Shown one piece after another: positions 12,089-23,227 of a stretch of 64,000 bases of DNA. Below the pieces are notes generated by a model. That model saw only the letters and a program-made list of their open reading frames with translations. It was not told the origin of the DNA and did not search any database. Source of the stretch: Hemileia vastatrix. Taxonomy: Eukaryota; Basidiomycota; Pucciniomycetes; Pucciniales; Zaghouaniaceae. The translations under genes and the position numbers were made by a program. The number at the start of each line of letters is the position of its first letter. Positions within the stretch are counted from its first letter, which is position 1. Location of the stretch: NCBI GenBank assembly GCA_030280995.1, contig JASXTE010000017.1:6523001-6587000 (forward strand), in the 5' to 3' direction.

Positions 12089-14518
12089 ATGTCTAGTATA
12101 CAAAATCCTACACCTCCACTTTGTATGTATATCATGTTCCTCTCTCTTAATTTATATATTTCACTTATGTTCTATATCTTTTTTTTTCAAAAATTTGATT
12201 TCCCAGCACCCAAATGTGTTTCATCCCACTCTCTGATTGATACTCGCTTTGAAGCTTTTGAGCTTGCACCATGTCTGCCACATGGCATGGCACCTAACCC
12301 TCCTGTACTTAGCAATGAGAGGCAGGAAATAAAAAGAGTTCAGTATTGCAATTTACTTGAATTGGCTAGAGATAAAACAGAAGAGCTTGTCAAGATCCTT
12401 AACAATAATCCTTCTCCTTCATATTTATCTAACCCTTGTAATGACTTACTCCAATATGTGAAAAGCCTTCAAAAATGTATGTTCATCACCTTTTTTGTCT
12501 CCTTTTAAATTAGTAGATAAGATTATTAATATTTTTTTTTCTTCATATATATTTGTAGCTTATGAGGAGGGTATGATTCCTCCTGATGAAGTCATTGTCA
12601 TTAGGGATGATGATGAGACAGATGAACCATCAGCTTCAACTCATGCTTCAACTTCTAAGGAAAATCTTGAAACACCTGTTATCTGCTCCAAGAAAAAGAG
12701 ATTATCCCAAGGCTCCTCTTTTGTTTGACATATTAAACCGGCTTCTGCTAATGAATTTTCTGATGTATCAAATAATAAATCTCAAAAAAAAAGCAAAGGT
12801 TTTGATAATGAGCATATTCTTGTTTCCTTTTTTTTTATTGTTATTCTTTTATCTTTAAAATTCAATCATATATCTCTTTTATTGCTTACATATTGTACTT
12901 TTTATCTTTCTTTTGATATTTTTTACAAGAAACTCACCTGCTGTAGATTGTTCCATCCATAAACGCCCTCTCCCTGATGAAGATGATGAAAAGAGCAATG
13001 AAAATAGCAATGATCAACTGTCAGAATATGAAGCTATGCTTGTTCATCAAAAAAAGCAAAGTTTAAAATCTTCTTCAAGACATGTTGATATGTTTGATAA
13101 AGATGATGATTCAAACAGCTCATCACCAAATTCCTTCATTTCTAAGAAGCAATACCCATCACCTCCTAAATTACCTACTTTGACCTCTTTGAAAGCTTCT
13201 CTACCAATGAAATCAACTCCAATCAAGATATCAAAAAAACCTCTAACTTATTCACCCTCAGTTCTAAAAGAATCTGATTTGCAGGAGGAATTCTGTAAAA
13301 TTCATAATTTTTATAAAGGTAGAATCAGCACGGCAAAGGTCCTCAGGTCGTGGTTGGAAATTGTTACTCTCCTCGAATTACGCTCTTCTACTTCTTCCCA
13401 AGAACCCATGTCAAATATTCCAATGTTTACTTTTCATTGGGAAAAATCTTGTGGAGAAGATTGGCTTTCAAAACTTACTGAGTTATGTAAGTTACCATAA
13501 TTTTTAGTCTTGACTTTTGTTCTTTTACTTATTTTTTTTTTCCTTTTGTAGCAAATATTTTTTTAGAGATTGATAGCTCACAGCTATGGGTACTCGATAA
13601 TATTGATTTCAAAAAAATGGAAGATTTATGTGATCCTGATGGTTTAAATACTGAAATTCTTTCCTCAACAAAGAAAACGGATCATCCTGAATCCAATCTT
13701 ATCCGAATGCTCATGAGATTAATGATCCCAAGTGACAACTGCTGTTCTTCATGGGTATCTCTTATATCATCTTCACTTTATCTGACCGCACATGAATTCA
13801 GCCAGCTTCCATCACATCAAAACATTAACTCAGATTGTCCAATTGAACGTGGTCTTCAGCTTCTAGCTCACCTTTCAAATCTGAAGAGTCCGATTTTTGA
13901 TGGCTTAGAAGTTGGTCCCACTGCACTTCAAACCCGTGATATATCAATGTCAACTCTTCTTCAAATCAGCAATATTATCATTGATATAATTATGTCAATT
14001 ATCATTCTTAAATCAAAATATTGTGCTGCAGAAATATCAAGTGGCAAGACTAGTGAAGCTCAACAATCAAGTGAGAAAAATGAAAATACTGAACTGACTA
14101 TAATGAGAGAGAAACAAAAGGCTGCACTAAACAAAATAAATTCTGAATACTCCCACCACCGATATCAATCTTTCACATTCTATATAATTGATGGTGTCCG
14201 TGGTTTATTTCTGAGCTCTCAAGATCATAGATTGGCTTCAGCAGCTGATTGCTTGGAGGTAATATCAGAAGTTAAGTTTCTTAATTTACATGAAAAAAAA
14301 ATCATTTGATGGAAGAAATAATTTGGAAAAATTTAAATAACTATATTTTAACATTAATAAAACCTTTTATAGGCAAGTGTGATCCATTTCCTTTAAAATT
14401 TGATACCCCAAGTCCTCCGGGAATTGCTAGGGCTATTTCTGCAGATTTTCTTAATCACTGGAGCTCCATTCAGCCAGTATCACCTTTTTTTGCTAAACAC
14501 AGCCTTTCAATAAATTAA
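12089..14518 (+). pseudogene. Unknown six-exon gene, one in-frame stop
   Basis: Exons 12089-12122, 12207-12476, 12559-12798, 12947-13486, 13552-14258 and 14378-14518 join in frame to 644 codons; all introns have GT..AG ends and are about 65-150 nt. I do not recognise the family. The N-terminal third has APCLPHGMAPNPPVLSNERQ and a helix-like LELARDKTEELVKIL. The middle is acidic and Ser-rich (DDDETDE, DKDDDSNSSSP) with Lys-rich patches (SKKKR), suggesting a disordered, possibly nuclear region. The C-terminal half is more ordered, with GRISTAKVLRSWLEIVTLLE, FTFHWEKSCGEDWLSKLTEL, ERGLQLLAHLSNLKSPIFDG, SFTFYIIDGVRGLFLSS and SPPGIARAISADFLNHW. A single TGA at 12726-12728 (possibly from CGA) interrupts exon 3; otherwise it is whole. 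It may be a real rust-specific gene or transposon cargo. Confidence 0.6.
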
Positions 14519-15316
14519 TATTCCAACATGTAAATAGATAAAGTTCTGTCTATATGATATATCTTGTATAATTCAAGTTATTTTCCTTCAAATACGTCAA
14601 AAATGTGACCATCTTTGAAATTTATTAAGTAACCTTTGACATGATTTTCTAAATTAATTATTAAAAAAAATTATTGTAAGTCCAGCAATAACAAAGATTT
14701 TAAAATCTATTTATATAATTTAAAATACTTGTATTAAATTCTTAAATATTTTATTGTTTATATAAAAATATGATAACTGCTCTAGCTTTGTTACTTTACC
14801 TTTAATATTAAATAATCTATTAATTATTACAAATTTTTTCATTGATTGTAACATTTTTAATCAGAAGTAGAACAACTTAGATAATTAAATGTGTGTTTTC
14901 TTAAAAAATACAATTTAATCTATTTTTGATTCAAAATTCTTTCATCAACTCTCTATTATTAACTTTTTTATTAAAAAGCTTTTTTGACCTAAAATACTAT
15001 ACAGTTAATTTGGGAGCATTAAAAGCACATTTTTATGGCTAATATATTTCAAATTCTTAATTATAGTTTTTGTATTTTAGAACCTTTGCTACCAATTTTA
15101 TAAAAATGACATTTAAAGATTTCACAACTTATATATTTCCTCAAAAGTAAATCAAATTTTCTTATAATATTATGAAAAAAAAATTATTCTATTTCACAAA
15201 TAAAAAAAATAGATAATACTATAATTATCAAAACTGAAAATTTTACAGCTACTCCCAGTATTTATCATGTTTAAATTTGCATTAAGTTGTGTATATACAA
15301 TATAAATTTTTAATAT
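14519..15316. other. Intergenic AT-rich stretch
   Basis: Very AT-rich, no supported gene or repeat. It lies between two genes that converge on it, so it holds only 3' ends. Confidence 0.5.
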
Positions 15317-16525
15317 TTATATATCTAGATTTTTTAGATTTGTCTTAACATTAGATAAATAATACTTTGCTGATTCTATTTCTTCCTCTATTAAGTCATC
15401 TCTTTTCAAAAAAACTCTCAAAGCACTAATCAAATATTCTAACCTAAATTTTTCTTTTTTAATTTCTAAGTATTCTGAAATATCAATATCAAAAACATTA
15501 AGCTTTTCTATAGCATGAAAAAGTCTAGTGCTGATTTGAATAGAAGAACCTATCCTAGTGAAGCCAGGAATTTCATGACATCTTGAGGTGAAATGCCTTA
15601 GTTGATTGGCAGGCCATAATGTCACTGTTATTCCATTAGTTGCTTCAAAGTTGATTTTACTTCAAATTTTGGGAAACATAAGTTCTCCACCTATTTGTCG
15701 TGGTTGGGTCTTATCATACTTCATATGAATGGTGTTTTTTTCTGTATCTTTAGGAAAAAATATTCCTAAAGTATACTCACTTGCATCCTTATCGAGATGA
15801 ACCTCATTAGAGAAACCATTACCATTCCCTCCAGATGTCCAAGTTAAATTACTAGCAAACGGTACACCCTCTTCTTCACTAGAAACTTTTGAAAATCCAG
15901 GAATACCAAGTTTTGCGCAAAGATTAGTTGCCTCATTGTACTTTACATATGATATTTTTTTAAAAAAATATTCAAAGTACATTGCAATCCTCTTCATTCG
16001 TTTTTTATATTCATCCGTTTTTACAATATCATCAGTGTATTCATCTGCAAGGAAAAGCATTTAAAAATTCAGTATTTAAATTAAAAAAAGTGATACTTAC
16101 GAATATGTAAAGATTTCTTTCTATCTAAAATAAAGCCACCACCAAACATTTTTCCAAAACCACCAGCTCTTTGATGATAACCATTATTTTTAATTTCATG
16201 TTCGCAGTAAGAAAGATCCTTAATGCATCGCACTGTAGCTTCTAACATATCTAGTTCTTTGAGCTCATGAATTTCAAAAGTCTGCACAAGAACATTAGGT
16301 ATTAAGACACCTTTTGGTTTATAAATACTACATCCAGGAAAAAAATTGTAATAATTATTGCAATCTGTCATATTATTTGCATAAGATTGTGCATAGAAAT
16401 GTGGCTTCTTCCCGTTTGTATCCATTCCAAGAGCGTTTACAAGTTTCATTCCAGTAGCAATGTCTTTCACCCACCTATTGTTAGAGTTCTTCCCTGGCCG
16501 TTTTTTTTTTCAAATCGTTACTCAT
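15317..16525 (-). pseudogene. TET/JBP-like 2OG-Fe(II) oxygenase, copy 1
   Basis: Exon 1 runs from about 16525 to 16101. A 56-nt intron (GTAAGTATC..TTGCAG) is followed by exon 2 from 16044 to 15317. The catalytic part has ASNLTWTSGG, the iron-binding H-x-D in NEVHLDKDASEYTLGIFFP, then TLWPANQLRHFT with the second histidine, and GFTRIGSSIQIS with the arginine expected to hold 2-oxoglutarate. This order fits the fungal Tet-like oxygenases that are expanded in rusts. Known members of the wider TET/JBP family oxidise 5-methylcytosine or thymine in DNA; the substrate here is inferred. Breaks: an in-frame TGA at 15660-15662 between GGELMFPKI and NFEATNGI, and ten A residues (minus sense) at 16501-16510 that put the upstream ATG out of frame. 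Catalytic residues remain, so decay looks recent. Confidence 0.75.
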
Positions 16526-18271
16526 TGATGGTTCAATCCTAAGAGAATTCAATTTTGATTTAAAATAGAAAAAAATCAAAAAATTAGAAAATAGTAACAT
16601 AATTTCAATTATCAGTCAATGATACCTTTAACTTTATCATATCTTCAATATTAGAAATACAAAAGTTAGCATATCTACATATTAGTAAATTTATATACTT
16701 TTTCTTTATTTCAAATATTAAGAAAGCGTTTCAAAGGTATACTTTATTAAATTATACATATAAAGAGTATAGCTTTATCCTGTATGCATTCAGCAAGTAC
16801 GAGATTTGGCTCTACATTTAATATTAATAATATAATGAAAGTATAACTCCAATACACTAGTAATATTAAAAAATTTACGGAATTATGATATCCACATATA
16901 TAAAATGAAAAATCTTGCTCTGATCAATATATTGACTTAGAAAGTTATACTTCAATAAATTATTAATTTTTAAATTGTAGCATTTTCCTGTATGCTTTCA
17001 GCAAGTACAAGACTTTGAAACAACTTAAAAATCAATAAATTAAAGGTAAAGTACAAACAATCTAATTATTATTATGAAAAGCAAAACATTATCCTGTATG
17101 CTTTCAGAAAGTACGAGATGATGTTTTACTTTTCATATTAATAATATAATGGTTGAGAAAGTATTAAAGAAATATAGAAAAATGATAAGCAAAACATGAA
17201 CTTACATGTCTATAAAATCTTCTTTCATTTGTAGCTGATTGATCAAAATTAATTATAAAGTTTATTTTATAATCACTGTTTTAAAAAATAAATGGTTAGA
17301 TAAATAAAGTGAACATTTTTGATAAGGAATAAAGAAAAGTAAATTGACAAACAAATAAAAAAACTTTAAGTTAACTAAAAAAGAATTATTTTATAATGAA
17401 TCGAAAGGGTACAGTAAAAGATACCATAAAAATAAATTCAGAATTAGAATCATTAGATTAACTTGTCAAAAGTGTAAAAAAGTGTGACAAACCAAAATGA
17501 TATGAAATGCAATAGCAAGAAAAATTTGCTTACCGGTAATCAGATAAGGTCAAGAAAATAGTACCAATAATTCAAAATGATAAAGCAAAAATATGATTGA
17601 TAATTTTTGAAAAAGGTAAGTGAGAAAGAGAAAGGAAAAATAAATTGGGTGGCAAACAGATGTATATATCATGAATTTTCACTGATCACATTTTCAAAAA
17701 AATGCAGCTCTCCAAGTCATATGATAAACTTCATCTAAATTCCAAGAATGATGTTGCCAAGGCACTGTACACAGCATGATCATTTTTTCTTATGCATATA
17801 CTAATTCCAGCTAGAATTTACTTGGCTGCATGTTGTACAGATGCACATTTGTGGAACACTGAATTTCACATCTAAAAAAATTGACGACACATAATTCTAG
17901 CTACCATGTTTCACGTAGCTAAAAAACATACACTCATCACATTTAAATTTACATTGCACCAAAATTAATTCATTTTTGAATTTTTTCAAAGGAAACTATA
18001 ATGTGCACCACCTATTTCTAAAATATGAACCTCCGCACCATATTAAATTGGGAGACTTTTAATTATGCAATTTTTTTGCCGTGACCTTTTTCCTGATCTT
18101 ACTTGGTTCAAAATATTGAAACATGGCCAGTGTTGATGAAAGAAACATTTGATTTTGTTTCTATGTGTAACAATGGAAGGCTGTTTCTTACTGGCTGAAG
18201 AGTGTTGTATATTTTATTTGAACAAATTTTTATTTTTTTATGTATTTTATTTAAAAAATTTACTTTTTATT
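16526..18271. other. Non-coding stretch holding a dispersed 27-bp repeat
   Basis: No gene is supported. Three copies of a roughly 27-bp motif (CCTGTATGCTTTCAGCAAGT core) lie in it and are listed separately. The rest is AT-rich. Confidence 0.5.
16776..17118. repeat. Three copies of a 27-30 bp motif
   Basis: Copies at 16776-16804, 16984-17013 and 17090-17118 share CCTGTATGCTTTCAGCAAGT followed by ACGAGA or a close variant, in an otherwise AT-rich background. Flanks also share TATACTT and ATTAATAATATAATG words, so these may be the conserved parts of a degenerate tandem repeat of about 100-200 bp. Confidence 0.7.
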
Positions 18272-19045
18272 GCAGCCAGATTTATACTGGCTGCTTTTTA
18301 GAAACCTTAATTTATGACCCAAGCCTTTGAAATTGGCTTGGGTCCCTTACATTGCAATTTAGTACTTCCAGCCAGGTTTCCCCTGGATGGAAGTGTCTCT
18401 TTCAAGCAATCGAAGTCGCTAAAAGCAACTTCGATTGCTTGCTGTAATGTTTGCCACCCTCCAAGCTAATTTACTAGGCTGGGAGGTGGCCAAAGAAGTG
18501 TGCAACACGCGTTGCTGCTGCAAGTAACGCGCGTTGCACAATCGCTACCATATTTCATGCAGCTGATATCAAGTCAGCTGCATGAGATATGCGCAGCATG
18601 TGCAATGCGCGCTGCATGCAGCAGAAACGCGCGTTGCATGCAGCAGGAATGCAGGCTGCATGTGCTGCATGCAACGCGCATTTCTGCTGCATGCAATGCG
18701 CATTACTTGCAGCAGCGATGCGTGTTGCATGTGCTGCATGCAGTGCATTGCACAGCCAGTTTTTTTCTGGCTGTGAAATGCACACAGAGAAACCAAAGTC
18801 CCTGCAAGGGACTTTGGTCTCTAAAATGGAAGCAACTTTCCCTACCAGGTGCAATCTGGTGGGAAAGTGAGAGAAACATTAGACCGAAGTTGTTTGAAAG
18901 CAACTTCGGTCTTAAAAACATTAAAAATCATAAAAAAAATGAGAAATGTAGAAAAAAAAAATAAATTAAAAATTAAAATGTGAGTATAAGAAAAAAAATA
19001 AGTTCTAGTGATACCAAAAATCCAAGCCAATTTCATTTGGCTTGG
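18272..19045. repeat. Hairpin array: two five-hairpin modules around a TGCA palindrome block
   Basis: At least fourteen inverted repeats with short loops follow one another. First module: 18272-18294, 18316-18344, 18365-18393, 18403-18441, 18453-18490. Central block: 18499-18540, 18556-18584, 18618-18690 (28-bp arms, one mismatch), 18691-18730. Second module: 18751-18775, 18792-18818, 18835-18868, 18881-18912, 19022-19045. Hairpins of the two modules match in order (for example CAGCCAG..CTGGCTG in both first members, CGAAGT..GCAACTTCG in both fourth members), so the module is duplicated. Several stem differences between modules change both partners and keep pairing. The stems are GC-richer than the AT-rich surroundings. 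Function is unknown; candidates are a structured or double-stranded RNA source, or a transposon end. Confidence 0.85.
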
Positions 19046-19274
19046 TTATTTAATAATTATTTTTTAATACATTAAATTTAAAATTCAAACACCATAAAAT
19101 ATATGAATTTTTTTTATATGAATATTATAAATTTAATCTACCTCTTTCTCATAATTATATTTATAATTTTGTTTTTTTAATTTTTGACATTTAAGTTTAT
19201 TTTTTGGAAATACAAAATTAAATTTTCAACTAAATTTTTTAGTAAGGTAAAATAAATTATAAATTTGACATTTT

Positions 19275-19535
19275 CACTACGCAATATAGGGGGTGGACTT
19301 GCTAGCAAGTCCTCAACCTGAACTCAGATGGAACTCAGATGGAACTCAGACTGAACTCAGACTGAACCCATACTGAACTCTACTTGAACACCCACCTAAA
19401 ACTGTTCTGCTGAGTGGTGTTCATCCCTGATTGTATGGTTCCTTTATCAATAGCTCAATGTGTGTTCAATCTATGGTGAGTTTGGGTCCAAGGTTGCGGA
19501 CTTGCTAGCAAGTCCGCCCCCCATATTGTGTGGTG
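19275..19535. mobile_element. 261-bp non-autonomous element with palindromic terminal inverted repeats
   Basis: The ends (19275-19312 and 19498-19535, 38 bp) are inverted repeats matching at about 33 of 38 positions. They begin CACTACGCAATATAGGGGG on the left and CACCACACAATATGGGGGG read inward on the right. Each end contains a perfect 18-bp palindrome GGACTTGCTAGCAAGTCC. A 3-bp TTT borders both sides, the target duplication length of CACTA elements. The inside carries a short tandem repeat (GAACTCAGA units at about 19320-19370) and no coding frame. The start CACTAC and 3-bp duplication suggest a CACTA/EnSpm-type miniature element, possibly mobilised by a tnp2 transposase; that link is inferred. 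Confidence 0.75.
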
Positions 19536-20787
19536 TTTGTAATTGAATAATGAAAAAAATTTTAAATTTATTTAAAAAATATTTTTGTTAGAAGAATACA
19601 AATATTTTAAGGGTAGAAATATGGTGCAAATTGTAAGTAAAAAAATTTATATTTTTTTTTGTGAGGGGTTATTTCTATTTTTAAAAATATTTTTCAAAAA
19701 CATTCATTAAATACTGAATTAAATTACTTTGAAACTCAAATTTTTTGTAAAATAATTAAAAATGAAATAATTATATTGTTTTATTTGATATAAAATTTGA
19801 ATTGGTAATATTAATGTCTCTTTAAGTAAATTTGAAAATCATTTAAAAAGACCATGTTGATAAGTACTTCATTTTTGATATACAATGGTTATATATATAT
19901 CTTATATATATTTCTTGAGTGTTATTTTTATATACATTCAATAAAATTTGTAATATAAAATGCCATTTAATAATTAATTAATGTTCAACTTAGTTATAAC
20001 AACTTCATATTTAATACCAGCCACTAGTATTTACTTTTTAATTTAAAACTCCAATATAATATGAGAGTATCCTTATTTTGTCTGTATGTAATGAACAACA
20101 ATAACAGACCATAAATGAGTGGGTAATTAATTACAATAAATAGTTGAAGAATAACCTATAAGAAATGATAAGTTTATCAAAAAGAGTACATTAAAAAAAT
20201 ATACTTTTGAATTTTTTTTGATATAATTTGGGTAGTTAAATGAAAATTTAAATTATCAGACATCAAAATGGATAAAATCTAAAAGTAGTGTTTATATAAT
20301 AAGCCTCATATAAAAAAAGGATAAAAAATCTACTATGTAACTAAATTATTAAATATTAAGGTATTATTAAAATTATTGAAAAACTTATTTTACAGTTATA
20401 ATGAAATCTAAATGTGAAAATAATGGTGGGATAATAGTAAGACTATGTGGAAACACTTTAATTTATACATACTTTCAACTATGTTCAGATAAAAAATTGT
20501 TAAAATTGTATAATAACATCTAGTTAATAGTGATGCAATTTTATTTAGATCAAGAATAAATTTTTCTGAGGAAAAACTAATTAAATTGAGATATGGCCAT
20601 CTCCTTTCAAGAGATAGAATAATAATAAAAATTTAAAAAATTATAATAAGTATTCTTAATCACCATTTTTGAAAAGTCTCTAGTAAAATTCATTATAATA
20701 TATCATTCATTGATTACATTATATGGAGTTTCATCTTGAAGTAGTGATGTGCAGCTTTGAACTTATGTTATGAAAAACAAAAAAGTT
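19536..20787. other. Non-coding AT-rich stretch
   Basis: No gene or repeat supported. If the following non-coding element has a left end here it is not recognisable: no second copy of its palindromic terminus was seen. Confidence 0.4.
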
Positions 20788-23196
20788 AAAAAATATATAG
20801 TTATACTAATGAATAAGCCAAAAATAAAAATACTATTATAAATTAAAAAAATAAAACTACATAAATTTTATTCTGCTCTAATGATGGAAGGGTACTATGT
20901 ATGAATTTCCACATGTTAAATCCAAACCTGCTTTAAGGCTAGTTTACAGGTAGAGCTATTAAGTTTCCTTAAATTCTAAAAATAACTTATGCATTTTACT
21001 AATTATTTTTTTCTTGTTTTCTTTCCAAGGTTGTTAGAGTTGCTTAATTAATACTGTTATCTTGATTGTAAGATATATAATTTTTTTGAATACATGATTT
21101 ATTGTTTCAAAAATTATATTATAAATTTAAATCATTTATTTCATTTTCTAAATCTTCATTGTCAAAGACACAACTCCATTTTCTATTACTTAACAAATAT
21201 ATAAAATGTGATAGTAAAATTTGAGGAATTTTCTTTTTGAGAGGGTCAAACTATATTGTGAAGATTTTTATCTAGAAATTCTTGTACTCTAAAACAAATA
21301 ATTTTCTCCCTTAAGTAAGCCATTTAAAAAATATGAGAATATAAACAAGAATATTAACTTATCTTATTTTTATTTTCTTAACTGAAAGTTTTAGTTCAAT
21401 CCCTTTTTTTATATGACATTAGTATAAAAACATGGTTAAATGCTACTATATAATTAATTTTTATTATATATATATATATATGAAATATTTAGAAGGTCAT
21501 CCTTTTTTATTTACTTGAATAAATGGCTCATTTATAATACCCAACACTTATTAATGTTTCCCAAACTCAATAACAAATTTCTCATATGAAATATTAGCTT
21601 CTAATATAAGAAGTTTATCTATAGATGATATTCAACATGTGATTTTACTTTTTAGATTCAGCTAAAATTAAACAAAAGGAGAAATCATGCATATGTGTAT
21701 AAATGGTAACCATATGTTACTTAGAGGATTGTGAAATTCACTCATCAGAATGGTTTAAGTATTAAAATAAATTGAGGTCATTATTTTCTAGTATTTGAAA
21801 CTAATTAGGAAATTATTCTAAAAATATATTTTAATGTGTATCATGTTTAAAAAGTTAGAAATATGATTTTTGAAAATCGTGAGTTTCTTATGAGATACCA
21901 AGCTTTACTTTACATTGTTTCAAGTAGAATAGAATTTTAGTATTAGAAATTGAAAGCAATGTACCATTATCAGATTTTAACTGTGTTCTACTTATAGAAT
22001 GATTACATAACATTAAACATTATTTAAATCAAAAAGGTTTAAAAGATATTTAGAATTTTACCAAATTTCACCATTTATTAATCTTTGATTTGAAAACAAA
22101 CTATGATGTAAACTCACTAGAAATAAGCAATCCCAATTTTAACATAATTTATCAATCCAAAAATAATGAGTCAATTAACATGAAAATATATATTATTTCA
22201 AAACCAATTCTCTAGATTTAAAATATGATGCTTTAATGAAAAATTATTACAAAACTTTAATGCAATGAAGTCTCTTAAAAAATTCAAAAATAGAATATCA
22301 AAACAAGTAATTTCTGCAAAAAAAACTACTAACTATTGTAGATAAAGCATAAAAATAAGTCATATTTTTTAAAAAAATGATCTAACAATATTTATTTTTG
22401 TTAAAAAAATCAAAACATTGTTAAGTTTGCTTGTTATAATAATGTTAAAATCCACTAAACATTATCTAAAGGTGGTAAAATATGTTAAAAATAAGTTGAA
22501 TTTTATGAGATAAAAATCAACAATTTTGTATCATTTCCTGTTGTGCTATGACTTTATTCCACCCTTTTTATCTGATTCTTCCAGTATTACTTTTCTATGA
22601 TCACTAGTTTTCAAGTTAAAATTTACAAATGTTCATTATACTTGATAATATGAAAAATAACTCAAACTTTTATAACTACTAAATAAGATTTTGTAACTCC
22701 TTCTTTCAATCAATATTTGAAGAAATTATTAGTTTATTTGAGTAATGATTTTATGAATAACAAAAAATTTGAAATTCACAAGGAATTATTTCCAGAGACT
22801 ATAATTATTTACTTGTGTAATGCATGAGCTACTTATCAATGATGTAAAACATCAGAAAAGTAAGTTATAGTTATAAATCTACAGATTATACTGTTTCTGG
22901 TATATATATCTTCAATAAATCTTTTAAACTTATCTTAGACTACATACCACACAATAGAAAATCATTATATTAAAAAAGAAAAAATTCTATGATAATATCA
23001 TAAAGAATGAAAACCATGGATTAATATTCCATAAAAATGGTTAATAATATTTTAAGAGAACCTAAATCAGTATTCTTTCATCAAAATATATCCTTTTTGT
23101 CTTTGTAATTTATTCCAAACAAATTTTTTGAAAGTTGAATCTATATATCTAATGCCAAAACCACTATTAAGTTCCCTCTTAGACTTTTTAAGAAAT

Positions 23197-23227
<31 letters not shown>

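Noticed and set aside
18500..18964. Long overlapping open frames on both strands in the hairpin array (Cys/Met/Ala/His-rich)
   Set aside because: All frames are open because TGCA and GCGC words contain no stops; both strands encode near-mirror proteins, which is what palindromes produce. No gene.
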